The notes under the pieces are model-generated. The model did no database searches, was not told the DNA's origin, and saw nothing but the letters and a program-made list of their open reading frames with translations. From Galeruca laticollis (lineage: Eukaryota; Arthropoda; Insecta; Coleoptera; Chrysomelidae), in assembly GCA_963921935.1 (NCBI GenBank), contig OY998179.1, positions 64,138,304-64,202,303 on the forward strand: a stretch of 64,000 bases of DNA, in the 5' to 3' direction. Below, one piece after another: positions 1-11,040 of this stretch. The position numbers were made by a program, and so were the translations under genes. Position 1 is the stretch's first letter. Every line of letters starts with the position of its first letter.

Positions 1-724
1 ATAATGTTATGTACAAAGAAGTGGTGACATCACAAAGTTTCATGTAAGGAATAATTAACCTAACGTTATAATTAGTAATCACGGATTTTATGCAATATTC
101 CATATTTTCACAATATAGGTGAAAACAGAAAAATGAGCATAATACTTTCACTTACGCCTTTATTCGTTACCGACGTTATCACATCACTTAATACTCATAG
201 TTCATGTCGTAGGTAAATTGTAAACACATTCAGGCTATTTTATCATAAATTCAAATTTCAATGTATTATTGATCAAACAATCAGGTTACTTTTATCATAA
301 ATTCAAACAGCGGTAGCAATTCCATTTGAATGTACCATTGATTATTAAACTGCCCAACGTATCCAAATATTTTTCCATGAATCAAATTTTTGCATCCTAT
401 AACTTTTTGATACTAACATCACGATTGAATTTGAAAGAAAATCTCCGTTTCAACTGATCATTTTATAGGCTTATGATATTTCTGTAAATATTTCAGCTCC
501 GTTACAAGAAATGAAAAAGTAAAATTTGTAAGTTAAACATTGCATGTAATTGTCTTCATTTACAAACCTGTATGTTTTATACAATTTGTCTAGGAGGTAT
601 TTGTTATAAAAAATATTATAAAATGATAATAGCTCTAAAATATAATCAAGATATCATGAAATATATGAGATAACAACAAATGAATATTTCTAAGACATCT
701 TACAGAATATAGTTATCCTACATT
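1..724. other. AT-rich non-coding stretch
   Basis: No open reading frame or recognisable repeat end is supported here. The segment lies beyond the 3' end of the transporter gene. A near-duplicate phrase (tcaggctattttatcataaattcaaa and tcaggttacttttatcataa) occurs at about 230 and 282, a short local duplication. Confidence 0.5.
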
Positions 725-865
725 TAATTTTTTATCTGCTATCGTTTAGTTTTTTGAGTGTAATAATATTATAGTTCAATTTACTGTCTAGACCCTTACT
801 CTGAGGAATCTACTCATATTACTGTTTCAGACGAACCTAACTGTTTCTAGTTTCGGAATTGAACA
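725..865. repeat. Fragment of the small foldback repeat family
   Basis: The text from about 782 (ACTGTCTAGACCCTTACT, then GGAATCTACTCATATTACTG, then GAACCTAACTGTTTCTAGT) matches the outer flank and arm of the foldbacks at 55150-55361 and, in reverse complement, at 52246-52330. Only one arm is recognisable here. It is degenerate and has no coding capacity. Confidence 0.5.
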
Positions 866-1504
866 TGAAGATAGCGTCAGCTGACAACTTCTCGCAAGTG
901 TGTAACCACACGAACTAAATACAGGTTGTCGGAGGACAGATTCTTCAGTTCAGATTAGAGACTCTGAACCGAGAGGCATTACGGCATTCTTGAAGAGACC
1001 CAAAACGGTCGAATCCGGTCAGTGTACTATGCCCGTCTCCTTTCGGTTGCGAATCACCACAGATGTCTGTATCGACAAAAGGGGCGATCAACGTCACGTT
1101 CTTAGAAGGGGATGTTATTCAATATACTCCGTGGTATTAGCCAGGAAAGTAGTTGTTTTTCCCTTCAAAGAACGGTGGTTGAACAATCCGCTATTCCAAG
1201 AACACAGTAATATTTACCGACAGAGTGGAAGGCCTGATACAAGAACACAAGAACAAAATAACAACTACCAGCTAGCAACTGCTACTCCGTTCAAACGAAA
1301 ATGAAAAGTATGAGCATAAAAGTAGAGAAAGAACTAAAATTGGTGGATGAACAACCAGGTAATGTACATTTGGAATGAAATTTCCTTGGATTAACGGAAC
1401 AAACAGATGCTCCTTTATCAAACAGTAGCAATAATGTTAAGGAGAAATTGTTTATATATCTAGTTACCTGAAAAGAAGCAGCGCAGAAACTTTTAGGAAA
1501 TTAC
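866..1504. other. Unassigned stretch with a non-credible ORF
   Basis: A 104-codon frame at 990-1304 resembles no protein I know and shows no start context, domain or neighbour that supports it. The rest is non-coding. The base composition is less AT-biased than its surroundings, so this could be the remnant of a mobile element, but nothing identifies it. Confidence 0.35.
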
Positions 1505-2540
1505 CGGTTTTTAAGATTAAAACTAACTTTTCCGCATCTATGAGATGCCCTAAACAATATTCTATCATAAAATTGCCACTTGTATACACTTCGGGGGATG
1601 TATCGTGCTAACAAACCGAAATTTCTCCAAAAATAACCAAAAATGTAGTATATCTGGATTTATAGGACCCGCTGTATTCGCTCCAGTCAGCTGAAAATCC
1701 ATATTGTATATCTGAGAGACACGTTGAAAAATATCCAATCATAGAATTGGTCACTTGTATACACTCTGGAGGCTGTATCGTGAGATCAACCCGAAATTTC
1801 TCCAAAAAGGACCAAAAAATTGGCACTTCAGGTACCGTAGCACCCGTTGTACTAGCTCTGGTGAGCTGAAAAACAATGAGGTTCATCTATAAGACACCCT
1901 GAATAATATTCAATCATGAAATTGATCACTTATATACACTCTGGAGGCTGCATCGTGCTAAAAAACTGAAAATTCTCCAAAAATGTCTAAAATTTGGTAC
2001 TTCAAGTACCATAGCAGTTGTTGTACTGGCTTTAGTGAGCTGAATATCTTTGAGACGCCCTGAATAATATCCAATCATAAAATTGGTCATTTGTATATAC
2101 TCAGGATTTGTATCGTGCTAACAAACTGAAATATCTCCAAAAATGTCGTACTTAAAGTACTATAGCACCTGTTGTACTAGCTTTGGTGAACTGAAAATCA
2201 ATTGCGATCATATGTAAGATGTCCTGAATTATATTCAATCATCAAATTGGCGACTTGTTGCACTCCGGAGGCTGTATCATGCTAACAAACTGAAATTTCA
2301 CAAAAAATGACAAAAATGTCATACTTCAAGTACCATAGCACCCGTTGTTCTGGCTCTGGCGACACCGACTACGACGACATACACACTGGATTTTTTTTCT
2401 AAAAACCGTTTTTTTTGTGTTGTTTTTGTTGAAAAACGTAAAATCGTAATCGTAAATTTTTTTTAAAAATTTCCACTCTTTTTGGGGTGAACCAATACTT
2501 TTCTCGCTTATTAGATAGGTTGGGCGGAAAAGTAATAGAT
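1505..2540. repeat. Subrepeat element, copy 1 (about 1 kb)
   Basis: It starts CGGTTTTTAAGATTAAAACT and ends GGTTGGGCGGAAAAGTAA. ACTTTTCCGC at 1526-1535 and GCGGAAAAGT at 2524-2533 form a 10-bp inverted pair near the ends. Inside are five diverged units of about 160-175 bp, each containing a variant of TGTATACACTCTGGAGGCTG near 1579, 1753, 1928, 2089 and 2253, and usually the small palindrome GGTACTTCAAGTACC. There is no coding capacity. Related copies lie at 8728, 37785 and 44309. It looks like a non-autonomous DNA element; the superfamily is not determined. Confidence 0.75.
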
Positions 2541-2769
2541 ACGACAAACCCATAACCGAGGAAGACAAATCACGAAGGCCACATACTGATTCATAAGTCT
2601 AGCAAGACTTCAATATCAAGATTGACAATATGGTTACATTAATTCATATACAATTACCGCTTCTTTCGCAACAGCAAAACGGTATTTTGTGTATATTGAT
2701 GTGTGTTTAGAGTTTTATCGTCGTGTTATGTTAGTGTTAATGATAAGCGAGGTGTCAAAATATCGGTCG

Positions 2770-4065
2770 ACGTACGCGTATCGCAAGTAGAGTTCACAAT
2801 ATTCGAGACAATGAGACTGAAGAGGAGCGTATGCAACGTCTGGATGCAAACAGAATGAGAATTTCTCAAGCGAGATCTACCACGAACCCGGAAGGATCCA
2901 TACTATCGACATCAAACGAGAGGCAAGAAAACAGACGAGCAAACGTAACAGTTATCTATGAACATTTGGAGTTTAGATATAATAGAACAGTCGGCAACGA
3001 ATCTGTCGAATTGGAACAATGAGCACTATTTGTCAATATTGCAATACTTTGAGGTTTCGACTAGAACCGCCAGGTTTATGTTGTGCGAATGGAAAGAGCC
3101 TCTCCAAAGCATTTCTTGCAGAATATTCAAAATTACAATTTGGTGCGAATATAAATCAAGAAAGTGGATTCAGTCCAACTTCTAAGGTATTTTTCATTCT
3201 GTGACATATATTATACAGATCCATTGCAACATAAACCTACTAATATGAAAATTTTATTGTGGCTCATAAATGAAGATTTTTTGAAATATTTTTTGTTATG
3301 TTCAATATTACAGATTCAAGGACAAATTCGCCACCATTATGATCATTGCTGCCATCAGTTGATGGTGAAAACAAATTTCTTCAAATTTATTTCCTAGGAA
3401 ACTGAAATAAATCAACGCTGTGCTATCAATCGTTCAGCTAGGAGAGATCAACTCTTACATCAACGTATTCAGTTGATCCAATTTTGCAAAACAGCCTTAG
3501 AAATGATGCTATCGGACGATCTTAATATAGCAGACAAAAGACCTGCAGGAGAACCTGAGAGACGACTCAACGCAACACTGTTAAACGAAGTTGCCATTGT
3601 GGTTGTTTGTAATTCAACGACGTGATTGTGGTAACCTTCAGCGTATTAGAGAAACACACCATTCGTATGATGCATTAAATTACCCCTCAATATTTTTCCT
3701 AGGAGAGGCTGAATATCATTATTTGATCGAGATGATTAATCCAGCGACTGGTATACAAGATAGGCAAATTTGCTCACGTTTGTCAACTTATACATTACTT
3801 AAACAATGTGGCACTGACTTTCACATATCTAGATTTATATGCAAGTTTACTCACAAAGTTTTCCCTCACGTCACTGAATGTATGTATATACACAAATGTA
3901 TCAATGCAAGCATAAAACAACTAATGGCAGAAATAACCATCTACAGTTGGTATAAACTGTCTTTCATTTTGATTCCTACAGGTCAAAAAACGAACAAAAA
4001 GGTCAGCATGATGAATTTTGATGCATACCGTTTCATGATTCGTATAAAGATTAGATTAAGATTAT
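2770..4065 (+). pseudogene. Helitron Rep/helicase remnant
   Basis: Broken frames match the N-terminal and Rep-proximal part of insect Helitron transposases. In order they are: an Arg-rich leader near 2831; a Cys-rich block at 3019-3190 with CQYCNTLRFRLEPPGLCCAN, a typical Helitron signature; IQGQIRHHYD near 3314; LNEVAIVVV near 3580; and, after a frameshift, HRRD-like QRRDCGNLQRIRETHHSYDA near 3615, followed by a GEAEYHYL-type motif. A later piece near 3985-4050 (TNKKVSMMNFDAYRFMIRI) is also Helitron-like. The catalytic Rep tyrosines and the helicase domain are absent. The spacer at about 3760-3980 may be an insertion or an intron. Family assignment is from memory of conserved motifs. Confidence 0.7.
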
Positions 4066-4237
4066 TTCATCAGTTCGGAATTACTTTCAGAAGAATACCT
4101 TCATTTTCATGATACCATTTTTTGTCAAAGTGCTGAACGTGTAACATTTGCGGTACTTGTTAATTTGACGGATTAATCACTCTCGATACATCAAACGTGC
4201 CAATTTATGGCATTTACTTATAATACAAACAGCTTTT

Positions 4238-4398
4238 TTGAACGAAACTAACTGTTTCTAAATAATTCCACAATACAAGGGAAAAATAATAGAAATTCCA
4301 AAAAATTGGCAATTGTCAAGTTTTTAGAATGTTTATAATGTTTTCGTTATATTGCGGATAGAAACAGTTGCGTTAGGTTAGGTTAGTTTCATTTAGAA
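4238..4398. repeat. Degenerate small foldback element
   Basis: The left arm (GAACGAAACTAACTGTTTCT then AATTCCACAATAC) and the right arm (ATATTGCGGATAGAAACAGT then GTTAGTTTCATTTAG) are imperfect inverted repeats around about 4318, with the AAAAATTGGCAATTGTC centre typical of the family. The right arm has gained a short TTAGG-type run (GTTAGGTTAGGTTAG). It is related to the foldbacks at 51996 and 55190. Confidence 0.6.
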
Positions 4399-4907
4399 AA
4401 GTATTATAAGTACACAGTAAGTGCAGAAACAGTAAATTTCAGATAATTCAACTGATTTGAATTTACCGGAAGTGTTACATTTCCTAAGTCCACGACTGTA
4501 CGCCACCTGCGTAGAGCCGAAGCGGACATAAATAGTAAAACAAGGATTCAGGAATTTCGAAATTATTCACGAAAAAAATATTATGCTACAAAGTTCGCCG
4601 GGTCGGTTAGTAAAAATATTATTGACATGTCTAATATAACTAAACGATTCAGATTATACTGCTACAATAAATATCCATTCCCTTCTTGTCAAAATATATT
4701 AATTTATGTAATGTATTATATACATAGTAATTTCATTGACCTAAATTAGTTAGCAACGGTTTAAAAATTATCTGCTTGATCAATTTCATTTCATGTTTGA
4801 GGTCAAAATCCGTGATACATAATTCCCACATTGTACAGGATTTTTTGCAGTTGAATGGAATTATTCAAGCTGTAGCTACTGTGTTACACTGTGGATAGGA
4901 ATATTCA
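4399..4907. other. Non-coding 3' flank of the transporter gene
   Basis: No ORF, repeat end or RNA is supported. The transporter's 3' UTR should run from 4907 downward on the minus strand. AT-rich sequence with possible polyadenylation signals is present, but I cannot assign one with confidence. Confidence 0.4.
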
Positions 4908-5152
4908 TTAACTTTTATTAAATGCATTTATAATCGCCCTAATGCTCTCAACAGTTCCTGTGATCATTCCTAATGCTGATAATAAAAGAATGAAACTATT
5001 TTTGAAAATTACAAAAAAACTTAGTTCTTCATGGGAATATTTTATCACTAGATCCAAAATGGCGGGAAATACCATGCAGAGAGCTGAACTACTGACAGCT
5101 CCAACCAAGGATATAAAAAGACTGAGAAAAGGAATTGCTTCGGCCAAGATAA
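4908..5152 (-). CDS. PAT amino acid transporter, terminal exon
   Basis: This exon is 245 nt and ends with TAA at 4910-4908. The acceptor is TTTTTCAG above 5152. The first two bases complete a phenylalanine codon, then the frame reads ILAEAIPFLSLFISLVGAV, matching the conserved A-IP-L-LFISL-GA motif near the PAT C-terminus. Two more hydrophobic stretches follow: SALCMVFPAILDLV, and a final helix around ILLLSALGMITGTVESI. The protein ends INAFNKS. The exon includes about 80 codons before the stop, as expected for a PAT C-terminal exon. An AATAAA at about 4915 overlaps the coding end on the plus strand and is not counted as a signal. Confidence 0.93.
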
Positions 5153-5639
5153 CTGAAAAAGAAATAGATTGAATTAATCACTAGTTTAAAATAAAATGAA
5201 TTCTTGTGACAGTAAAATGTGACCAAAATATGGATGTTCGTTTCTTTTGTTCGTTATTTTCACACATATCAACAAACAACTTGTTAGGAATATAATTTTA
5301 AATTAAATTGGAAACTTTCATTCTTCCTCTCAAAATTGACAAAGGTACATTCTCATGACAATAAATAAACCATTTTCGGACATTGAAATGGTCTTTAATA
5401 CGAGTGGGTATTTTTCCCATAGTATTGTTATTCGAAATATATTGAATGAGTGTGCTCTAAGTACCACCACATTTTTAGTAATTTTTACTCGTAAACATAC
5501 TCAATTCAATTTCTAGGATGCTTTTTAAGATACGAGTTTAATTTTAATTAGAAAATACCACTTTATTGCTTCAGAGTTAAAAACAGAATGAATGCTAAAC
5601 GTGAGAACAATACAAATTAGTTTATAATTAAATGCTGAC
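5153..5639. other. Last intron, part beside the terminal exon
   Basis: This AT-rich intronic sequence contains no ORF. The part from about 5300 up to the env remnant may include the errantivirus 3' LTR, because the polypurine tract at about 5697-5710 points into it on the minus strand, but I cannot define the LTR's outer end. Confidence 0.4.
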
Positions 5640-5689
5640 AATATGATATACGATATGATATTATCATATAATATGCAAATTGGCATCAC

Positions 5690-5712
5690 ATAACTCCTCC
5701 CTCCTTAAGATA
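5690..5712 (-). other. Polypurine tract and putative LTR start of an errantivirus
   Basis: On the minus strand the env stop is followed by AAGGAGGGAGG and then AGTTATGTGATGCC. A purine tract followed by an LTR beginning AGTTA is typical of gypsy-type errantiviruses. A partner LTR was not found in the window. Confidence 0.45.
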
Positions 5713-6965
5713 GAACAACGCCGTCGAAGGGGTTGTTTTGTTGGGGTTGGTGGTAAGCTTCTTTCTTTAGTTTTAAACATCTCCAGAGTATACAAGTTAC
5801 GGCAGCTAGTATTAGGAGTGATAGAAGGCCGGGAATATTCCATATTGCGGGGTGTGTTTCTTGATTTTGTATTGGATTTGTAAATTCAGCTTGGAGTTTC
5901 AAATCTTCAATGGATTGAAGATCGATTGCTTCTAATTTGATGGGTACTTCTGTGGTTTTTTCTGTTTTCTTGAGCTCCCATTCGAATTTTGGAAGTATTA
6001 ATGGATATATTGCTGTTATTTGTTGGATATTACTAAATGTGGAATTTTCGGTACTGATTTCACATCCTGCGAGGATTTTGAATAGAGCATTTTGTTTGAC
6101 TAATATACTCTTGTTACAGTTCGATTCAATCCTAATCGGCACACTTGAAGGTAAGGCTAGGATAAACTGGTCGTTAATTCTTTCAATCAGCGGTTGAGTC
6201 AAAATTGCTGAGCTTGCTGCACAGGTGGGTTTTTCAGCTTTCAAAATTGGAATGATGCAAGAGTCTGGACTGATATCTTCGTGGTTTTGGCATAGATAAA
6301 GGTCGTTCAACTTTGGATATGGAATGTCTTCGTATGGATGACTGCTTGTACCGAGTATCAAAAAGGATTTGTCGGGAATGATTATGGAGTTGTGGTAGGG
6401 TAGGCTAATAAGACGAAAAGTTTGGTAATTATCAACTTTTAAGATAAGTTGATGTATTACGAAAATAATATTAGTTTTAATAATTAGAGTTTGTATACCG
6501 GCTAATTCGTAATAGTGAAATGGATTTTTGAATTTTATGATTTTATTTTCTTCGTAAAGTTTTCCTAAATGGTCTACTAGTTTTAGTAGTTCGTTAATAG
6601 GAATTATTGAAGTATGTAAAACTCCTGAATGAGCACACATAATGGCGTTTTCGAAATTACCCAGAAAATTAATGAGATTTTGGCAATTTATAATGATTTT
6701 GGTCTAAAGCGTTAGAAAATCTTACGTAGGTATATATATCTTCTGTATAATTACTTAGTTCTGTGGACAATTCTTTTAGTTTGGTTTTTATCGAAAGTTG
6801 ATTTTTATTTAGATTAGTGATAATTTCAGTTGTGCTTTGAATTTTGGCAATAATTGTTCCAATTGTACATTCAATATCACTATAAATAACCAATAAATAC
6901 CTATATATTGTTGCCCAATTAGTTTGTTTTACTAAGTTTGTAAGAGACAATGTTTTTTTCTCCAA
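5705..6965 (-). pseudogene. Errantivirus-type envelope remnant (endogenous insect retrovirus)
   Basis: Two overlapping minus-strand frames (about 98 and 311 codons) read as one envelope protein interrupted by a frameshift near 6668. The upstream piece is helical and polar. The downstream piece has several Cys residues in an ectodomain-like region and a C-terminal membrane anchor (GLLSLLILAAVTCILWRC) followed by a basic tail, the layout of the F-like envelope proteins of errantiviruses. The N-terminal part, and all of gag and pol, are absent on this side, so this is a 3' fragment. It lies in the last transporter intron, in the same orientation as the gene. Confidence 0.7.
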
Positions 6966-7697
6966 ATCTCAATTAGAGAGCTCAAATGCAATTACTTTTA
7001 GTCCTAGAATTAGAAGTAGCGTTTTTAATCCTAGAATTAAAAGTGTCGATAAGCAACGAGCAAATTTTTGTACGGTACGGGAATTGATGGCTTTTGCACC
7101 TGAAAATAGTACAAAAATGTCAACATTTTTTGATGGTTGGAGGAAAAGTAAATTTCGCCACTATTTGCAAAAAATACAGAAGAATTGTAAGACTTGAACT
7201 ACTTCTCTATTGTCATTGAACTTGATGTATTACATATTACATATGAAGATTTATAAATTCATTCGATTTTAGAACGCGAATAAAAAATTATTGATAAATA
7301 ATAATAACTAATTAGAACAATTAGTGATATTGACCCCAGCCGACAACATACTTTGCTTCCATAGCAATATCGAAGTAAGAAATGAATATCTCCGATTTCA
7401 CTAGACGATTTAAAAGAAATGTACGAGGGACGCTCGTAGGAACGTTTTCATTACTTTCAATTTAAATTCAAATAGACACATGCTATTCAAAATTAGGAAA
7501 AATGTGTGTGAAACACGTTGGGAAACACTATTTTTCGTAACTCGAGTTACGAAATATAGTACTTTTCCCAACTAGTTGCACAAATAACTATTTTGTTGAT
7601 CAGTGGCTTTGGCTTGTGGAATATTCAATAAATTTAATTTTTGAAATAAATTTTTTTCACTTTGTATTGTTAAGAGTATACTTTTTTGAATACGTAC
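6966..7697. other. Intron sequence, nothing recognised
   Basis: There is no supported gene. A short local duplication (AGTCCTAGAATTAGAAGTAG, then AATCCTAGAATTAAAAGTG) occurs at about 7000-7042. The rest is AT-rich intron leading to the donor side of the exon that ends at 7698. Confidence 0.4.
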
Positions 7698-7870
7698 ATG
7701 TCACAACAACCATCGCAGCTCGGAAAATTAATTCGCCCATAACCGGATGTTTGATGTCTCCTAGTCGCTCATGTATTGTTGGCCACATAATACCAATAGC
7801 GATGTAAAATTGTAGACAATATGTTAAAAGTATACCAGCCGATATCACTATTTTAACTGCTTGATATAAT
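7698..7870 (-). CDS. PAT amino acid transporter, fourth exon in the window
   Basis: This exon is 173 nt. The acceptor TTTCAG lies above 7870 and the donor GTACGT follows 7698. The first base completes the proline codon of the previous exon; the frame then reads LYQAVKIVISAGILLTYCLQ and FYIAIGIMWPTIHERL, a long helix conserved in PAT proteins, a short loop, and the start of the next helix (FRAAMVVVT). It ends one base into a codon that the next exon completes to phenylalanine. The 16-kb intron before it holds elements A and B and the 8.9-11-kb pseudogene. Confidence 0.93.
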
Positions 7871-8727
7871 CTGAAATAAGAATAAAATATAAAATCCATT
7901 GTGATAAATTCTGTAATTTTGATATCTATCAAAACACCATGGTTGTCAGCAACAAGTATTCAAAAATATCTGTATTCCTTGGATACTATAGCATGACCTG
8001 TGCTACTATAACCAGTTTAACATTTTAACCTTCGCTGGATCATTTGAGGAGAAGCACATGGAGATAGAAGGTAATTTCTAATAAAATTTAAAAGCATCAT
8101 TATTACCAGACCTTCCCTTTACAGCTATTGTAGTGTGTTGTGAAAATTCGAAATAGTGGCTTTCACAACGAAGGATGTTTTATACAAAGTTAAAGAGGAC
8201 TACATTTCCTACATTTCTTGTAGCGTTTTTGTAGCACCCATATGTTAGGAGTTACAGTTCCGTGGAGTTGCACTATTTGAAAAAAAGTAGATTTTGTTAT
8301 TTGGCTGTTAATAACTAAAATAAATAATTTGAACAAATGCAAATCATATTGTGATAATTTTTATTGAGACTCTAATTTTATGAATATGTTGCCCTAAATC
8401 TTAACGGATATGCAGGTAGCGAGAGCATAGCTGCTGTCTAGTAGGTATTGAGAGGGAAATGAATGACCTTCAGTGCATTGAGTCTGTATGCGCAGTGTAC
8501 TTATTGTCTAGCTTGAAGGAGGTTACGCTGTTATAATGGAAAATACCTGAGTTGATTTCTGCTTGATTTGTGTAAAAATTTTAGGTGAAAGTGACGTTGT
8601 TGTTGTGAATGAAAGAGGTATAAAGACACTTTTAAAATCGAGTGAGTTGCGAGGTAATCGCGCACAAACGCACATTTTGAGAACACTATCTTCTGTAACT
8701 GTGCATGGCGCATGTCAAAAATAAGCG
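7871..8727. other. Intron sequence, nothing recognised
   Basis: This intron sequence lies upstream (in transcript order) of the exon at 7870, and its polypyrimidine tract ends in TTTCAG. No coding or repeat signature is supported between here and the truncated subrepeat element. Confidence 0.4.
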
Positions 8728-8895
8728 GTTTTGAAGATTAAAACTAATTTTTCCGCATCTGTGGCCCTGAACAATATTCTATCATAAAATTGTTTCTTGT
8801 ATACACTTCGGGGGATGTATCGTGCTAACAAACCGAAATTTCTCCAAAAATTTAGTATACTAGTTTTATAGGACCCGCTGTACTCGCTCCTTTTT
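8728..8895. repeat. Subrepeat element, copy 2 (truncated)
   Basis: It begins GCGGTTTTGAAGATTAAAAC, then TTTTTCCGCATCTGTGGCCC, and carries one complete unit start with ATACACTTCGGGGGATGTAT, closely matching copies 1, 3 and 4. It stops abruptly in the first unit (GACCCGCTGTACTCGCTCC), where unrelated sequence begins. Confidence 0.75.
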
Positions 8896-11040
8896 TAACA
8901 GGTGACGTTGGGTACATAATGTACGGAAGCACTATTTACGCTGAGAATAGTGTAAAAAAATGATAGCTGCTCACGAATATTCCCATGTAATTCGTACTCG
9001 CATGATGGTACTTTGGCACATGTAATTTTGAAATTTATAAACAAAGATCGTGATGTTATGCAACAATTGCTCGGCAATTTTGATATATCGACGATTCTGA
9101 GGGCAGATGAAAACGAGGCATTTAGGGATGTTGCGACAACATTTAATGCTTGCATAATAATGGTCCTATAGCCAAACTATGAATTCAGTATTTTCAAATG
9201 GTCAATTTGGTAAAGCATTTCATTGAAGCCAATCAGGAACTGGTAACTGCATATGAATACTGTTCAAAGATTGCTGCCGTATTTTCATGCAAGCGGACAT
9301 TTCTTGTATGCAAAATGCGCTCATCTCTATTTGCCAAATATAATTGATTTGTAACTCAAGATTGATCAAGTTGAATACAAAAAATTTACGAGAGAAGGCT
9401 TTTTCACGATTAAGCGTACTGACAAATGTTGGATAGGCATTTGGTCCGACATGAACATCGAACAAACATTAAAGCGAATGATGCATAGCTATGGGGGCCC
9501 AACTCGTGGACGCGGAATCAGCGATAGTGCACTGGCTCATAGGACTTTGGAAATGATATATTTTCACAATGTTTGCCAAGCTTTCGAGAATTATTGCGAC
9601 GATCATTTTGATACATCCGAGCAACATGTCGATGCAAAGGCTACGCGTATCTCACGAGACGATCAAGACCTATAAAAATTGTTGCATTGGTTTTCTCAGC
9701 ATTCTCCTTTTCCGAAATGAATTCCCTTATTTGTATGTGCACTGGACTTGTTGAAGATGCAGCGATAACCTGTCGTTTGTCCTGAGAAATGGGTTAGAAC
9801 AAAATGGTTAACACGTACACAAATTTTGAGGCAATTAAATTTAAACGAAAAGATGAAGTTATCCCACTATTAGCAGTCAATAGCAGCATTGAAGTAGGCA
9901 AAAAAACTATTTGCCTCAACCCACTAGTGCTGTTTTAAAGAAAGAAGAAGAAGAAATCCGAAGACGAGATGAAGGATTACCTTGAATTCGAGCTGGCCCC
10001 CTTGCCTTTGTCGCTTTTTTCGGAAGCAGGAATGCGCAAAGGAACCAAGTCATCTTTATATTCCGTATTCACACCGTTTACCGATGACTTTTAATTCGGA
10101 GATAACCAGATCAATGTGGCGGATGGGTTATATCTCCGATACAAAGTTGTGTGGCACCGAAATTATTTGTTTGGAACGATTTGTGACAAATATGTTCGAT
10201 ATGTGCAAGATCATTTTGGTTCCCACGCAATTTTGTTTTTGATGGATATCCAACTGATAGTGGCAATACAAATACAAAGACCGCAGAAAGACTTCGCCGA
10301 TTAAAAAAGCACATGTATGCAGATGTCCTTTTTGATGAAACAATGGTGGTGCAAGTTTCGCAGGAGCGATTTTTAGCCAATGGAAAAAATTAAGTTCGTC
10401 TCATATCTATACTGAAGAACAAATTTGAGTTAGCTGCATTTACAGTTAAACAAGCTGAAGATGATGCCGATGTGCTAATTGTCAACACTGCAATTTCATT
10501 ATACAGTGAATCAATATTTGATGCGGTTTTCGTGGTCGTAGCCTTAAATACGAAGATGCAACCAAGCACATTCTGTTCTTGCAGTGGTTGTGACACTACG
10601 TCACCCCTACCCAATCAGGGTAAAACTGAATTTGGTACGCTGATAGAAAAGAACAGAACGGTTGATGAAATAATTGAAATTTTTAACCAACAAGATGCCA
10701 CGCCAGAGGATGTTGCCGAGGCCGGAGTACCCTTTCTTGTAGCTTTGATAAATCTACACTGAAAAGCAAATTTATTCTTGCCACTTTGCCACCTACAAAA
10801 GAAGCGGCGCAATTCCACGTATTTAGGAGGTACCACCAAGTACAGAAATAGAGAGGCATAGAGAAAAATCATGGAGACTGGGGTTGGAAGCATGGTGCTC
10901 ACAGGTTCACTCCCATAATAATGGCGGAAAACTAGCTCCCGATTCCTTGATAAAATCGGTATCTTGTTACTTCAAAAAGGGATGTGGTGGAGCATGCAGC
11001 TGCCGAAAGGCTGGACTTAAATGTTCGGTCATATGTTCGG
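8896..11040 (+). pseudogene. Decayed gene of an uncharacterised insect/metazoan family with a Cys-rich C-terminus
   Basis: Short collinear plus-strand frames match a widespread uncharacterised protein often present in many copies in insect genomes. Recognisable blocks are LVKHFIEANQELVTAYEYCS-like text near 9200, MNIEQTLKRMMHSYGGPTRG at 9451 with RGISDSALAHRTLEMIYFHN, DTSEQHVDAKATRISRDDQD ending 9672, EFELAPLPLSLFSEAGMRKG near 9986, DDADVLIVNTA near 10460, SGCDTTSPLPNQGK near 10592, and finally CGGACSCRKAGLKCS near 10985. The middle blocks resemble a PIN/nuclease-like fold in family members; that is inference. Many frameshifts and stops make it non-functional. A tandem GTTCGGTCATATGTTC run at 11020-11075 follows the Cys-rich end. 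Confidence 0.6.

Noticed and set aside
990..1304. 104-codon plus-strand ORF
   Set aside because: No recognisable domain, no supporting neighbour, and it lies in repeat-rich flank; best explained as a chance frame.
1579..2300. Regularly spaced repeats that might suggest a CRISPR array
   Set aside because: Units are 160-175 bp, diverged, and part of a dispersed eukaryotic element; no short identical repeats or spacers.
4372..4388. GTTAGGTTAGGTTAG, insect telomere-like repeat
   Set aside because: Only about three units inside one arm of a degenerate foldback; not evidence of a telomere.
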